A program made the translations under genes and the position numbers. 64,000 nucleotides of DNA. Source: Hymenobacter sp. H14-R3 (GTDB lineage: Bacteria; Bacteroidota; Bacteroidia; Cytophagales; Hymenobacteraceae). The stretch lies in assembly GCF_030063445.1 (NCBI RefSeq), contig NZ_JASITD010000015.1:40720-104719 (forward strand), read 5' to 3'. Below, piece after piece: positions 19,053 to 28,608 of the stretch (the first letter of the stretch is position 1; each line of letters opens with the position of its first letter). The notes beneath the pieces are model-generated. The model did no database searches. It had not been told where the DNA came from and was given only the letters and a program-made list of their open reading frames with translations.

Positions 19053-20736
19053 AATCTTCTTCTAATAAGTCAGTTATGCACCCGTGGCTGGCGTCGCTCA
19101 CGGTTCGGATGTACTTGAGCAACACGCCCTGCGTGGCGGGCAGCGGCGGGCGCTGCCAGGTGGCGCGGCGGTCGGTCAGCTCCTCGTCGCTGAGCTGCAC
19201 GTCGATGGTGTTGGCGCTGGCATCCAGGATAATCCAGTCGCCGTTCTGCACCAGGGCCAGGCCGCCGCCGTCGAACGCCTCGGGGCAGATGTGGCCGATA
19301 ACGAAGCCGTGCGTGCCGCCCGAAAAGCGGCCGTCGGTTATCAGGGCCACTTTATCGCCCAGCCCGGCACCCATAATGGCCGAGGTGGGCTTGAGCATTT
19401 CGGGCATGCCCGGCCCGCCTTTCGGCCCCACGTAGCGAATCACGACTACCTGCCCGGCCTCGATTTTGTGGTCGATAATGCCCTGGTTCAGTTCTTCTTC
19501 CGAGTTGAATACTATCGCCGGGCCCTCAAACCGCAGCCCTTCCTTGCCGCTGATTTTGGCCACGCTGCCCCTGGTGGCGAGGTTGCCGTACAGCATCTGA
19601 ATGTGCCCGTCGGCCTTGATGGGGTTACTAAGCGGGCGCAGCAAATCCTGCTCAGGGCCAAGGGGTTGCACGTCGGCCAGGTTCTCGGCCAGCGTGCGGC
19701 CGGTCACGGTCAGGAGGTCGCCGTTGAGCATGCCTAGGTCGAGCAACGTGCGCTGCACGGCGGGCACGCCGCCGATTTTCGACAAATCTTCCATGAGGTA
19801 GCGGCCGCTGGGCTTGAGGTCGGCCAGCACCGGCGTGCGGTTGCTCACGGCCTGGAAGTCCTCCATCGTCAGCTTCACGCCGGCCGCGTGGGCAATGGCG
19901 ATGAGGTGCAGCACGGCATTGGTGGAGCCACCGAGCACGGTTATCATCACCATGGCGTTCTCAAACGCCTCACGGGTAAGGATATCGCGCGGCTTAAGGT
20001 CGAGCTCCAGCAAATTGCGCAGGTAGCTGCCGGCATCGAGGCACTCCTGCACCTTGGCGGCGCTTTCGGCGGGTAGCGACGACGAGGCGGGCACGCTCAT
20101 GCCCAGCGTTTCGATGGCCGCGGCCATGGTATTGGCCGTGTACATGCCGCCGCACGCGCCGGGGCCAGGGCAGGCGTTGTGGATAATGCCCTGGTAGTCT
20201 TCCTCCGAAATATCGCCGTTAACTTTCTTACCGTAAGCCTCAAAGCATGACACAATGTTGAGCTGCTGCCCCTTAAACTCGCCGCCCTTGATGGTGCCGC
20301 CATACACCATCAGCGAGGGCCGGTTGAGCCGCGCCATGGCGATGAGCGCGCCCGGCATGTTCTTGTCGCAGCCCACCACCGTGGCAATGGCGTCGTAGTA
20401 GTGCGCGCCCGCCATTGCCTCAATCGAGTCGGCGATTATCTCCCTCGACACCAGTGAGTAGCGCATGCCCGCGTTGCCGTTGGTGATGCCGTCGCTCACG
20501 CCGATGGTGTTGAAGCGCAGCCCCACTAAGCCCTGGGCGGCCACGCCGCGCTTCACCTCGTCGGCCAGGCCGTTGAGGTGCATGTTGCAGGTGTTGCCCT
20601 CGAAGCCCGTGGAGCAGATGCCCACGAACGGCTTGCGCAAATCCGCATCCGACAGGCCCGCGCCGATGAGCATGGCCTGCGAGGCGGGCAAGCTGTCGTC
20701 CTGGGTGTAGATGCGGCTGAATTTATTGAGTATCAT
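19018..20736 (-). CDS. ilvD: Dihydroxy-acid dehydratase
   Basis: Iron-sulfur dehydratase forming the 2-oxo acids of valine and isoleucine. Cluster cysteines are seen in [17 protein letters not shown] (near residue 40), [13 protein letters not shown] and [14 protein letters not shown]. The C-terminal swivel domain with [20 protein letters not shown] is intact. The protein is 572 residues, normal length. It is the first ilv gene after leuB. Its 5' leader holds a complete attenuator (leader peptide 20830-20883, terminator 20771-20808), so its expression should follow the charging of tRNAs for branched-chain amino acids. Confidence 0.96.
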   Translation of the reverse strand: MILNKFSRIYTQDDSLPASQAMLIGAGLSDADLRKPFVGICSTGFEGNTCNMHLNGLADEVKRGVAAQGLVGLRFNTIGVSDGITNGNAGMRYSLVSREIIADSIEAMAGAHYYDAIATVVGCDKNMPGALIAMARLNRPSLMVYGGTIKGGEFKGQQLNIVSCFEAYGKKVNGDISEEDYQGIIHNACPGPGACGGMYTANTMAAAIETLGMSVPASSSLPAESAAKVQECLDAGSYLRNLLELDLKPRDILTREAFENAMVMITVLGGSTNAVLHLIAIAHAAGVKLTMEDFQAVSNRTPVLADLKPSGRYLMEDLSKIGGVPAVQRTLLDLGMLNGDLLTVTGRTLAENLADVQPLGPEQDLLRPLSNPIKADGHIQMLYGNLATRGSVAKISGKEGLRFEGPAIVFNSEEELNQGIIDHKIEAGQVVVIRYVGPKGGPGMPEMLKPTSAIMGAGLGDKVALITDGRFSGGTHGFVIGHICPEAFDGGGLALVQNGDWIILDASANTIDVQLSDEELTDRRATWQRPPLPATQGVLLKYIRTVSDASHGCITDLLEEDYVAANLSPARR

Positions 20737-20770
20737 GGAGTTAATTCGGCAAAGAAATTCAGTTTGGCCC

Positions 20771-20808
20771 TAAAAAAACCTTCCTGAGCCGCGGGCCAGG
20801 AAGGTTTT
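20771..20808 (-). promoter_or_regulatory. Attenuator terminator of the ilv genes
   Basis: On the minus strand a 12-bp stem (AACCTTCCTG core, arms 20797-20808 and 20775-20786) with a 10-base GC-rich loop is followed by a seven-U tract. It lies 34 bases before the ilvD start and 21 bases after the leader-peptide stop. An alternative pairing exists. GCGGGC (20838-20833) and CAGG (20829-20826) at the end of the leader can pair with CCTG (20800-20797) and GCCCGC (20796-20791), which are part of this terminator. That gives a classical terminator/antiterminator switch. Confidence 0.88.
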
Positions 20809-20829
20809 CTTTGGGGTAAGAAGTACCTG

Positions 20830-20883
20830 CTAGCCCGCGAGGGTAGGAATAATGACCACGGAAATGACGGGTAGCAGGGGCAT
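20830..20883 (-). CDS. ilvL: ilv operon leader peptide (attenuator)
   Basis: Short open frame of 18 codons encoding MPLLPVISVVIIPTLAG and a TAG stop. Nine of 17 residues are Val, Ile or Leu, with the run V-I-S-V-V-I-I in the middle. The stop codon lies within the 5' half of the predicted antiterminator. A ribosome that finishes the peptide would block that segment and let the terminator at 20771-20808 form, while a ribosome stalled at the Val/Ile codons would leave it free. This is the standard logic of amino-acid attenuation. I name it ilvL by analogy with enteric leaders. It is too short for ordinary gene callers. Confidence 0.85.
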   Translation of the reverse strand: MPLLPVISVVIIPTLAG

Positions 20884-20891
20884 GGCGGGCA

Positions 20892-20956
20892 GTAGCGCGG
20901 ACTTTTAGTCCGCGAGTGGTGACGCTTGATATTCGCGGACTAAAAGTCCGCGCTAC
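20892..20956. repeat. Inverted repeat, family A, between leuB and the ilv leader
   Basis: Perfect 24-base arms at 20892-20915 and 20933-20956. Each arm holds GCGGACT-ttt-AGTCCGC. Compared with the copies at 16554 and 41258, one base in the small loop has changed, and it has changed in both arms. The element ends 3 bp from the leuB stop and 9 bp from the leader-peptide ATG, leaving no room for a separate promoter that I can recognise. Confidence 0.88.
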
Positions 20957-20958
20957 AC

Positions 20959-22080
20959 TTAAATAATCGTGCTCACGCCCACCGCAATGTTATGCGCGTT
21001 CCACTGCTGCTCGTTCGAGTCGGTAATCCAGAACGCCACGTAGCTACCTACCTGCTCAGTGGTATAGGGCGCGGTAGGGTTCAGCTCCGGCGTCAAGATG
21101 TTGTTAGTCAACGCTTCATCCACGGCTTCGCGCACCAAGTCGGCTTCGGCCGGGAGGCCCAGGTGCTCAAGCAGCATCGCGGCCGATAGAATGGCGGCTA
21201 GCGGATTAGCAATGCCCTTGCCCTTGGCCTGCGGGTAGGAGCCGTGAATGGGCTCGAACACCGCTACCGCCGCGCCCACCGAGGCCGAAGGCAGCAGGCC
21301 CATCGAGCCGGCAATAACCGAGGCTTCGTCCGAAATAATGTCGCCGAACATGTTCTCGGTGAGTATCACGTCGAACTGCCGGGGGTTGGTGATAATCTGC
21401 ATCGCGGCATTGTCCACGAACAGGTAATCGACCGTCACCTCCGGGTATTGGTGGGCGATTTCGCGTACTACTTCGCGCCACAAGCGCGAGGTTTCCAATA
21501 CGTTAGCTTTATCAACCAGCGTGAGGTGCTGGCGGCGGCCGGTGGCCGACTGAAACGCCAGGTGCGCGATGCGCTCAATCTCGGGGCGCGAGTAGGTGCA
21601 GTTATCGTAGGCCGCGCCGTCGGCCGTACGGCCCTTCTCGCCGAAGTAGATGCCGCCCGTCAGCTCCCGAAAAATCACCAGGTCGGTGCCCTCGATGCGG
21701 TCCGATTTCAGGGGCGAATGCTTCAGCAGCGCGTTGTAGGCCGTGACTGGCCGAATATTGGCAAACAAGCCCAGTTCCCTGCGCATGCGCAGCAGGCCCT
21801 GCTCGGGGCGCACTTTGGCGGTGGGGTCGTTGTCGTACTTGGGGTCGCCGATGGCCCCGAACAGCACCGCGTCGGCGGCGCGGCAGGCGGCCAGGGTTTC
21901 GTCGGGCAGCGGGTTGCCGGTGGCGTCGATGGCGCAGGCGCCCACGAGGTGCGAGGTAAACTCAAAGCGGTGGCCGAAGCGCTCGGCTACGGCGTCGAGC
22001 ACTTTCACGGCCTGCCGACAGACTTCCGGCCCGATGCCATCGCCGGGCAGTAAAGCTATTTTCTTGGTTACCAGGTCCAT
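20959..22080 (-). CDS. leuB: 3-isopropylmalate dehydrogenase
   Basis: NAD-dependent oxidative decarboxylation of 3-isopropylmalate in leucine synthesis. Family signatures: [11 protein letters not shown] at the N-terminus, [11 protein letters not shown], the substrate arginines in [21 protein letters not shown], and the metal-binding stretch [25 protein letters not shown]. The 373-residue length is typical. Its start overlaps the 3' end of leuD by 13 bp, which suggests coupled translation. Downstream come a family A repeat and the ilv attenuator. Confidence 0.96.
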   Translation of the reverse strand: MDLVTKKIALLPGDGIGPEVCRQAVKVLDAVAERFGHRFEFTSHLVGACAIDATGNPLPDETLAACRAADAVLFGAIGDPKYDNDPTAKVRPEQGLLRMRRELGLFANIRPVTAYNALLKHSPLKSDRIEGTDLVIFRELTGGIYFGEKGRTADGAAYDNCTYSRPEIERIAHLAFQSATGRRQHLTLVDKANVLETSRLWREVVREIAHQYPEVTVDYLFVDNAAMQIITNPRQFDVILTENMFGDIISDEASVIAGSMGLLPSASVGAAVAVFEPIHGSYPQAKGKGIANPLAAILSAAMLLEHLGLPAEADLVREAVDEALTNNILTPELNPTAPYTTEQVGSYVAFWITDSNEQQWNAHNIAVGVSTII

Positions 22081-22664
22081 GCGCGTTGTTTTTCAAAGGC
22101 CTCAATGGCCGATTTTTGATTTACTAAAAAGTCAATATCGTCGTAGCCGTTAATCAGGCACTCCTTTTTGTAGCCGTCGATGGCGAAGCTGAACGTTTCG
22201 CTCCAGGCCGGCACGGCCAGCGTCTGGGAAGGCAAATCGACGGCTAATTCCAACTGCGGGTCGGCTTCGATGGCGGCCAGCAGGCGGGCCAGCACCTCGT
22301 CGCTCACTTGCAGGGGTAACAGGCCGGTATTCAGCGCGTTGCCCCGAAAAATATCGGCGAAGTAGCTGGAGATAACCGCCCGAAAACCAGCGTCGTACAG
22401 CGCCCAGGCGGCGTGCTCGCGGCTGCTGCCGCACCCAAAGTTTTTACCCGCCACCAGCACGGAGCCGGTGTAGCGCGGGTCATTAAGCACGAACTCGGGC
22501 TTGGGCGAGCCGTCGGCGTTGTAGCGCCAGTCGCAAAACAGGTTTTCGCCGAAGCCTTCGCGCGTGGTCGCCTTCAGAAACCGGGCCGGGATAATCTGGT
22601 CGGTATCAATGTTTTCCAGCGGCAGCGGGCGGCCGGTGGTGCGCAGGGTTTGAAATTTCTCCAT
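22068..22664 (-). CDS. leuD: 3-isopropylmalate dehydratase small subunit
   Basis: Small swivel subunit of isopropylmalate isomerase, partner of LeuC. Diagnostic segments in the 198 residues are [14 protein letters not shown], and [17 protein letters not shown] around residues 74-90. It overlaps leuB by 13 bp. The 152-bp gap to leuC holds a family E inverted repeat whose left arm begins five bases upstream of the leuD ATG, so it is part of the leuD translation-start region. Confidence 0.96.
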   Translation of the reverse strand: MEKFQTLRTTGRPLPLENIDTDQIIPARFLKATTREGFGENLFCDWRYNADGSPKPEFVLNDPRYTGSVLVAGKNFGCGSSREHAAWALYDAGFRAVISSYFADIFRGNALNTGLLPLQVSDEVLARLLAAIEADPQLELAVDLPSQTLAVPAWSETFSFAIDGYKKECLINGYDDIDFLVNQKSAIEAFEKQRAWTW

Positions 22665-22668
22665 TGGT

Positions 22669-22819
22669 GCAGCCCCACCCCCCGGCCCCCTCCCCTGCGG
22701 GGGAGGGGGAGCCGGACGATAACAAGGGGTGGTACTTATGAATGAGTCACTTATCGAGATAGTTGGCTGACGACTGGCTCCCCTCCCCCGCAGGGGAGGG
22801 GCTGGGGGTGGGGCTGCTA
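22669..22819. repeat. GC-rich inverted repeat pair, family E, between leuC and leuD
   Basis: Two near-identical inverted copies, 22669-22713 and 22775-22819, flank about 60 bases. Each copy is built from GCAGCCCCACCCCC followed by a CCCCTCCCC/GGGGAGGGG hairpin. On the minus strand the element begins TAGCAGCCCC, and this TAG is the stop codon of leuC. A single perfect-hairpin member of the family ends the window at 63941-63998. Confidence 0.88.
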
Positions 22820-24208
22820 ATTCAAATACTGCGTAATGTCCACGATGCGGCCCTGCACGGCCGTGATGGCCGCCACCAGCGGCGAGGCCAGCAGCGTGCG
22901 CGAGCCGGGCCCCTGCCGCCCCTCAAAGTTGCGGTTGGAGGTAGCCACGCAATACGCGCCGGCCGGAATCTTGTCCTCGTTCATGGCGAGGCAAGCGCTG
23001 CAACCGGGCTCGCGTAGCTCGAAGCCGGCGGCGGCAAAAATCTTGTCGATGCCCTCGGCAATAGCCTGCTGCTCAACCTGTTTGGAGCCGGGCACGATGA
23101 TGGCTTCTACGTGCCCGGCCTTCTGCTTGCCTTGCACGTAGGCGGCCACGGCGCGCAGGTCTTCGATGCGCGAGTTGGTGCAGCTGCCGATGAATACGTA
23201 GTCAATCTGCTTGCCGAGCAGCGACTCGCCGCGCTCGAAACCCATGTATTTCAGCGACTTATCGAAGCTCTCGGCCTCGTTAGCGGGTACTTCGCTGGGC
23301 ACGTGGCCGGTGAGCGGGATGCCCATGCCGGGGTTGGTGCCGTAAGTAATCATCGGCGTGATGTCGGCCGCCTGGTAGGTGTACTCGGTTTCAAACGTGG
23401 CGTCGGCATCCGAATACAGCGTTTCCCAGTAGGCTACGGCGTCGTGCCAGGCCGCGCCTTTGGGGGCAAACGGCCGGCCCTCGACGTAGGCAAACGTGGT
23501 GGCATCGGGGGCGATGAGGCCACCGCGGGCGCCCATCTCGATGCTCATGTTGCAGATGGTCATGCGGCCTTCCATGCTGAGGCTGCGCACGGCGCTGCCC
23601 GCGTATTCCACGAAGTGGCCGGTGGCCCCGCCCGTGCCGAGCTGCGCGATAACGTAGAGAATCAGGTCCTTAGCCGTGACGCCCGGCCGCAGCTCGCCTT
23701 CTACCGAAATGCGCATGCGCTGGGGGCGGCTCAGCAGCAGGCACTGCGAGGCCATCACCTGCGCCACCTGGCTAGTGCCGATGCCGAACGCCACCGCGCC
23801 AAACGCGCCGTGGGTGCTGGTGTGGCTGTCGCCGCACACGATGGTCATGCCCGGCTGGGTCAGGCCCAGCTCCGGCCCGATAACGTGCACGATGCCCTGG
23901 CGCGCGTGGCCCAGGCCGTACAATTCAATCCCGTATTTCTCGCAGTTCTCCGTCAGTTTCTCCACCTGCAAGCGCGAAAGCGGCTCCCGGATGGGCTGGT
24001 CCTGGTGCAGGGTGGGTACGTTGTGGTCGGCCGTGGCTAGTATCTGGCTCGGGCGAAACAGCGGCAGGTTGCGCGCCGCCAGCTCGTCAAACGCCTGGGG
24101 GCTAGTGACTTCGTGAATTAGGTGCCGGTCGATGTACACCACGTCCAGTCCCTCAACAGAGCGAACGGTGTGGGCATCCCAGATTTTATCGAATAGCGTG
24201 CGGGACAT
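22817..24208 (-). CDS. leuC: 3-isopropylmalate dehydratase large subunit
   Basis: Aconitase-family large subunit carrying the [4Fe-4S] cluster. The 463-residue protein starts [15 protein letters not shown]. It has the [23 protein letters not shown] signature in two overlapping parts, plus [14 protein letters not shown] and the cluster-binding GCSACLAMN. With LeuD it forms isopropylmalate isomerase. Its TAG stop codon lies exactly at the start of a family E repeat. The 328-bp gap upstream, to leuA, is non-coding and repeat-filled. Confidence 0.96.
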   Translation of the reverse strand: MSRTLFDKIWDAHTVRSVEGLDVVYIDRHLIHEVTSPQAFDELAARNLPLFRPSQILATADHNVPTLHQDQPIREPLSRLQVEKLTENCEKYGIELYGLGHARQGIVHVIGPELGLTQPGMTIVCGDSHTSTHGAFGAVAFGIGTSQVAQVMASQCLLLSRPQRMRISVEGELRPGVTAKDLILYVIAQLGTGGATGHFVEYAGSAVRSLSMEGRMTICNMSIEMGARGGLIAPDATTFAYVEGRPFAPKGAAWHDAVAYWETLYSDADATFETEYTYQAADITPMITYGTNPGMGIPLTGHVPSEVPANEAESFDKSLKYMGFERGESLLGKQIDYVFIGSCTNSRIEDLRAVAAYVQGKQKAGHVEAIIVPGSKQVEQQAIAEGIDKIFAAAGFELREPGCSACLAMNEDKIPAGAYCVATSNRNFEGRQGPGSRTLLASPLVAAITAVQGRIVDITQYLN

Positions 24209-24536
24209 GGGGTATGGTAGGGATAGAATAGCGTAACTGAATGAATAAGAACGTTATGCTGAACGCAGTGAAGCATCTTGGTCGCCTTATTTAACGATTG
24301 AGTTAGTGCAGCGGTAGAGATGCTTCGGCAAGCTCAGCATGACGTTATTTTTTGCTTTTTCAGTTAATAAATTTTTAGTAGCAATCAGCCAAAAGGCTAA
24401 GGAAGTGAAGCAGCAGGGGGAAGTTTTGGTCGGGTTAATAGTGTGAAAGAATGGCGTTTATGGGGGCTTAACCCGACCCCCTGACCTCCCTGCTCCCACC
24501 CACTGGCAGCGCCTGCCGCCCCGCTTCCTTAGCCCT
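24209..24536. repeat. Non-coding leuA-leuC gap with two inverted-repeat elements
   Basis: This 328-bp stretch contains no gene. Part one (24249-24345) is a diverged family C pair: AACGTTATGCTGAACGCAGT on the left and the inverted GCTTCGGCAAGCTCAGCATG form on the right. Part two (about 24391-24540) is a different long dyad. Its outer arms are GGCTAAGGAAG at 24395-24405 and CTTCCTTAGCC at 24524-24534, and its inner arms are GTCGGGTTAA and TTAACCCGAC. The second dyad runs to the end of leuA and could end or pause the leuA transcript. Confidence 0.75.
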
Positions 24537-25703
24537 TTAGCCGACGACTACTAATTTTTCTTGTTCGATTAGGATATGTAAGTCATTATCAAATACTTCG
24601 CGCTGGCTATCGGCCATTTGCAGGAAGCTGGCGTAGGCTGTGTTGAGCGCCGGGCGCTCCAGGTCGTACCCCAGCTTCTGGAGGCGGTAGGCGAGGGCGG
24701 CGCGGCCCGAGCGGGCGGTGAGCACGATGCTCGAATCGGCGACGCCAACTTCCTTAGGGTCAATGATTTCGTAGGTTTCGCGGCACTTGATTACGCCATC
24801 CTGGTGGATGCCGCTGCTGTGCGCAAAGGCGTTGGCCCCCACAATGGCTTTGTTGGCCTGCACGGGCATGCTCATGAGGTGCGATACCATGGCTGAGGTT
24901 TCGGCCAGCAGGCGCGTGTTGATGCCCGTAGTGAGGTTGAGGTCAGCGTGTTGGCGCAGTATCATCACCACTTCCTCCAGGGCCGTGTTGCCGGCGCGCT
25001 CGCCCACGCCGTTGATGGTGCACTCAATCTGGCGGGCGCCGTTGCTCACGCCCGCGATGGAGTTGGCGGTGGCCAGGCCCAGGTCGTTGTGGCAGTGCGT
25101 CGAGAGAATGGCGCGGTGAATGCCTTTCACGTTCTCGTAGAGGTACTTAATCTTGGCGCCGTACTCGTGGGGCAGGCAGTAGCCGGTGGTGTCGGGGATG
25201 TTGAGCACCGTGGCCCCGGCCGCGATGGCCGCCTCACACACCCGCGCCAGAAACTCATTATCGGTGCGGCCGGCATCTTCGGCGTAAAATTCCACGTCCT
25301 CCACGAAGCTCTTGGCGAGCTTCACGGCGGCAATGGCGCGCTGCACCACGTCTTCGCGGGTGGTGCGCAGCTTCTGCTGCACGTGCAAATCGGAGGTGCC
25401 GATGCCGGTGTGGATGCGCGGCCGGCGCGCCCCGCGCAGGGCCTCGGCGGCCACCCGAATATCGTTTTCGACGGCGCGGGTGAGGCCGCACACGGTGGCC
25501 TCGCGGGTTTGGGCGGCAATGGCGGCCACGGCGGCAAAGTCGCCGGGGCTCGACACCGGGAAGCCGGCCTCAATCACGTCGACGCCCAGGGCTTCGAGCT
25601 GCCGCGCAATGATTAGCTTCTCCTGCTGGTTTAGCTTGCAGCCCGGCACCTGTTCGCCGTCGCGGAGCGTGGTATCGAAAATCTGAATTTTTTGCGTCGC
25701 CAT
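24537..25703 (-). CDS. leuA: 2-isopropylmalate synthase, short form
   Basis: Condenses acetyl-CoA with 2-oxoisovalerate, first step of leucine synthesis. The TIM-barrel domain is complete: [21 protein letters not shown] starts at about residue 8 (quoted in two parts, DTTLRDGEQ then [11 protein letters not shown]), and the metal site [18 protein letters not shown] follows. I use the ATG at 25703 (388 residues); a longer frame to 25862 reads through non-conserved sequence. The protein stops after the linker subdomain and lacks the roughly 120-residue C-terminal leucine-binding domain of full-length LeuA, so allosteric control may be missing. It is the first gene of the leu/ilv cluster. Confidence 0.93.
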   Translation of the reverse strand: MATQKIQIFDTTLRDGEQVPGCKLNQQEKLIIARQLEALGVDVIEAGFPVSSPGDFAAVAAIAAQTREATVCGLTRAVENDIRVAAEALRGARRPRIHTGIGTSDLHVQQKLRTTREDVVQRAIAAVKLAKSFVEDVEFYAEDAGRTDNEFLARVCEAAIAAGATVLNIPDTTGYCLPHEYGAKIKYLYENVKGIHRAILSTHCHNDLGLATANSIAGVSNGARQIECTINGVGERAGNTALEEVVMILRQHADLNLTTGINTRLLAETSAMVSHLMSMPVQANKAIVGANAFAHSSGIHQDGVIKCRETYEIIDPKEVGVADSSIVLTARSGRAALAYRLQKLGYDLERPALNTAYASFLQMADSQREVFDNDLHILIEQEKLVVVG

Positions 25704-25871
25704 AAGAAGTAGAAAACTCGTCGGTGCGGGGCCAGCTTTATTAATGGCTCGCAAGTACCAGCGCGCTGCGAAGGATGTAAAACATTCTTTGGTGTTTTCT
25801 ATTATTTCCAGGTTAACTATAATTTTACGTAAAAACTTACTAATCAATAAGTTATAGCCCAATAATCTACA

Positions 25872-27416
25872 ATGCCTAATAAGCTCAGCGACCCTGTTTT
25901 TCAGCTCTTAAAGTCGCTGACGCAGTCCGAAAAGCGGCATTTTCGCCTTTTCACCAACCGGCAGGGCTCCACCGAGGGCCTGAAATTTCTGCAACTGTTC
26001 GACGCATTCGACGCCCAGGACCAGCCCGACGAGGAGCGCGTGCTGACCCAGGTGCCCACCCTTAAGCGCGCCCAGCTGGCCAACCTCAAGGCCAACTTGT
26101 ACAAGCAGTTACTGGCTAGCCTGCGCCTCTACCACGCCGGCCAAAACCTGGACATTCAGCTGCACGAGCAGCTCGACTACGCCCGCGTGCTCTACAACAA
26201 GGGCTTCTACCAGCAGGCCCTGCGCATGCTGGCCAAGGTGAAGCTGGCTGCCCAACAGGCCGAGCTGCCGCACGTGGCCCTGCTAACCATTGATTTTGAG
26301 AAGCTTATCGAGTCGCAGTACATCACGCGCAGCTTGCAGGGCCGGGCCGAATCTTTGGCAGCCGAGGCCACGGCCACGGCCGCGCACCTCAGCCAGCAGC
26401 ACGCTTTGTCCAATGCCTCGCTGCGGCTGTATGGGCTGTATCTGCAAGCCGGGCACGCCCGCAACCAGGCTGACCACGAGCAGTTTACGGCCTATTTCCG
26501 AGCGCATGTGCCGGCCAGCATCGGGCGGGGCAGCGGGTTTTGGGAGAAGCTGTATTTTTACCAGGCCAATGTGTGGTATCATACTATCAACCAAGATTTT
26601 AAGTCGTGCTACCGCTATGCGCAAAAGTGGGTCGAGCTGTTTGAGAACCAGCCCGATTTGCAGGAAAGCCAGACGATGCTCTACATCAAGGGCCTGCACA
26701 ACTTGCTGGCGGCGCTCTTTAATATGCAGTATTACAGCAAGTTCAGCGAGGTGCTGCGCAAGCTGGAAGACTTTGGGGCCAACCAAACGCGCCGCGCCAC
26801 GCCCAACACCGAGATGCTGCTGTTTCAGTACATCTGGACCAACCGCATTAACGCCTGCTTTCTAGAGGCGCGCTTCACCGAGGGCGTCGAAATCATCCCC
26901 GAATTGTTGGAGCAGCTGGGCCAGTACAAGGCGCAGCTTGACCTGCACCGCACGCTGGTATTCTACTACAAAATCGCCTGCCTCTACTTCGGCAGCGGGC
27001 AGTATAAGCAGGCTATCAAGTACTTAAACCGCATCATCGACCACAAGGAATTGAGCCTGCGCGAAGACTTGCAGTGCTTTGCGCGCATTCTCAACCTGGT
27101 GGCGCACTTCGAGGCCGGCCAGGATGCCGAGCTGGAGTACCAGGTGCGCTCGGTGTACCAGTTTTTGGGCAAAATGAACGACCAGCAGCCCATGCAAGTG
27201 GCAGTGTTCCGGTTTCTCAGGCGCGTGGGCCACATCGAGCCCAGCCAGCTCCGCGAAGAGTTTATCAGCCTGAAAATCAAGCTGGAAGAGATTGCCGTGC
27301 AACCCTTCGAGCGCCGGCCTTTCCTATATTTCGACATCATCTCGTGGCTCGAAAGCAAAATTTCGGGCCGCTCGGTGCAGGACGTAATGCAGCAGAAGTT
27401 TCTGGGCATGAAGTAG
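25872..27416 (+). CDS. Helical-repeat (TPR-like) cytoplasmic protein
   Basis: A 514-residue protein with no signal peptide or membrane segment. It is strongly alpha-helical, with alternating helix pairs that look like degenerate TPR units, for example [20 protein letters not shown] and [20 protein letters not shown]. Such proteins are common in Bacteroidota and are mostly uncharacterised. The N-terminus ([20 protein letters not shown]) looks like a conserved entry segment. It diverges from leuA, with 168 bp between starts. A scaffold role is likely; no enzymatic motif is visible. Confidence 0.72.
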   Translation: MPNKLSDPVFQLLKSLTQSEKRHFRLFTNRQGSTEGLKFLQLFDAFDAQDQPDEERVLTQVPTLKRAQLANLKANLYKQLLASLRLYHAGQNLDIQLHEQLDYARVLYNKGFYQQALRMLAKVKLAAQQAELPHVALLTIDFEKLIESQYITRSLQGRAESLAAEATATAAHLSQQHALSNASLRLYGLYLQAGHARNQADHEQFTAYFRAHVPASIGRGSGFWEKLYFYQANVWYHTINQDFKSCYRYAQKWVELFENQPDLQESQTMLYIKGLHNLLAALFNMQYYSKFSEVLRKLEDFGANQTRRATPNTEMLLFQYIWTNRINACFLEARFTEGVEIIPELLEQLGQYKAQLDLHRTLVFYYKIACLYFGSGQYKQAIKYLNRIIDHKELSLREDLQCFARILNLVAHFEAGQDAELEYQVRSVYQFLGKMNDQQPMQVAVFRFLRRVGHIEPSQLREEFISLKIKLEEIAVQPFERRPFLYFDIISWLESKISGRSVQDVMQQKFLGMK

Positions 27417-27419
27417 CCA

Positions 27420-27445
27420 GTAGCGCGAAGCTCTGCTTCGTGCGC
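27420..27445. repeat. Short hairpin, family B
   Basis: GTAGCGCGAAGC and its near complement around a few bases, just past the stop of the helical-repeat gene. The following 27 bases (GCGCGAGCGCAGCGAGCAAC onward) match the inner part of the element at 50702-50848, so families B and J share modules. Confidence 0.6.
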
Positions 27446-27542
27446 GAGCGCAGCGAGCAACTGGCGCATGGGCCAGGTGGCCCGGTGCCGCCTCTTGAGC
27501 CACAGATAACGCCGAAAGCTGAAAATGTTAAAAATGAACTAG

Positions 27543-28472
27543 TTAATGAGCTGGCAAAGGCTTTAGCGTAGCGTATTCTACCAGCGTAAAATGCAGAGCT
27601 TTCTGCCTGGGACGTAGCTCATGCAACAGGTAGTAGCGGTGGTTGAATCCCGTGAGTACCACCAGCCGCTTGTGAGGATAGCGAACCAGCCAGGCGGCAA
27701 TATTGCGCGCCATTGCCCGGTTGCGGATGCCCCAGTAAGCTTCATTTATCTGGTAAAAAGCCCGAAACTCCGAAAGCGCGGGGTGAGCCGCCACTATTTT
27801 GCCAAGTAGCTGGTATTGAGCGTGCTGCCGATGGGCCGCCAGCGAGTCGGCAGCGGTGGTATTGAGCGAGTCGAGCGGTAGTTGAGCCAGCATATTCAGG
27901 TGGGTACTCAGGCTATCATACGTATGCAGGCTGCGAAGCTGCCAGGGGGCCAGTTGCTGGGTAGCGCGTAATTGGCGTAGCCGTTGCATGACCTCATCGG
28001 GCTTAGTCAGGATGCCGTATTGCCGGTGGTAAGCATTGCGGCGGTTCCACTCAAAGGGCTGCCATACCGTAGCTGGGTGCCAGCGCACATATTTTCGTAT
28101 TGCCTGGCCCTCGTTTTCAGGGGCCGAGCCACCCAGGGCCACTTGCAAAGCTTGCGGCAAGCCTGGCGAGCGACGCAGCTGCGGTATATAGGCGCTATCT
28201 CTCTCAAAGAGAATGACATCTGGCTTTAGGATTTCCAGCGCCGCGTACAAGCTATCGGGTTTCAGGTTGGCGTGCGGTGCGTGCGTGGTGCCAAGTACCA
28301 CCAACTGCGTGCCGCCCTGGTAGGCCGCTGTGGAACTGGGGGCGGGTTTCTCCATAAAACGACGCCAACTGATTAGCTGCGCGGTGGCTATGCCCGCAAC
28401 ACCAACTACCACAAGCAAGAAGAATCCCAGACCTAATCGAAGCCAATTGCGATGCATGCGGAGGATGTTCAA
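27543..28472 (-). CDS. TraB/ChaN-superfamily membrane-anchored protein (DUF5694-like)
   Basis: A 309-residue protein with one N-terminal membrane anchor (about residues 11-34). The body begins with LVVLGTTHAPHANLKPDSLY, and KPDVILFERD follows. It ends with RNRAMARNIAAWL and KRLVVLTGFNHRYYLLHEL. This pattern (G-T-x-H near the start, E in the KPDxxxxE strand, RNxxMA, then xGxxH) is that of the TraB/TIKI/EreA/ChaN superfamily, whose members include peptidases and haem-binding proteins. The specific function is unknown. Its GC content is somewhat below that of its neighbours. Confidence 0.7.
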   Translation of the reverse strand: MNILRMHRNWLRLGLGFFLLVVVGVAGIATAQLISWRRFMEKPAPSSTAAYQGGTQLVVLGTTHAPHANLKPDSLYAALEILKPDVILFERDSAYIPQLRRSPGLPQALQVALGGSAPENEGQAIRKYVRWHPATVWQPFEWNRRNAYHRQYGILTKPDEVMQRLRQLRATQQLAPWQLRSLHTYDSLSTHLNMLAQLPLDSLNTTAADSLAAHRQHAQYQLLGKIVAAHPALSEFRAFYQINEAYWGIRNRAMARNIAAWLVRYPHKRLVVLTGFNHRYYLLHELRPRQKALHFTLVEYATLKPLPAH

Positions 28473-28608
28473 GATGAATGAGTTGATGAATTTGCCAAAT
28501 GGTCGCTTGCGCTAAAAGGTGCTGACCAGCAGCAATAGTAAAAGTAAAAAATGCGGCTGAGCCCTCGAATGCGCCAACGACTGCGGCATTTGTGCTTAAG
28601 TTGCGTCT

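Noticed and set aside
25741..25785. Short frame [14 protein letters not shown] upstream of leuA as a leucine leader peptide
   Set aside because: It has three Leu codons, but no terminator stem or U-tract follows before leuA, and the Leu codons are not clustered.
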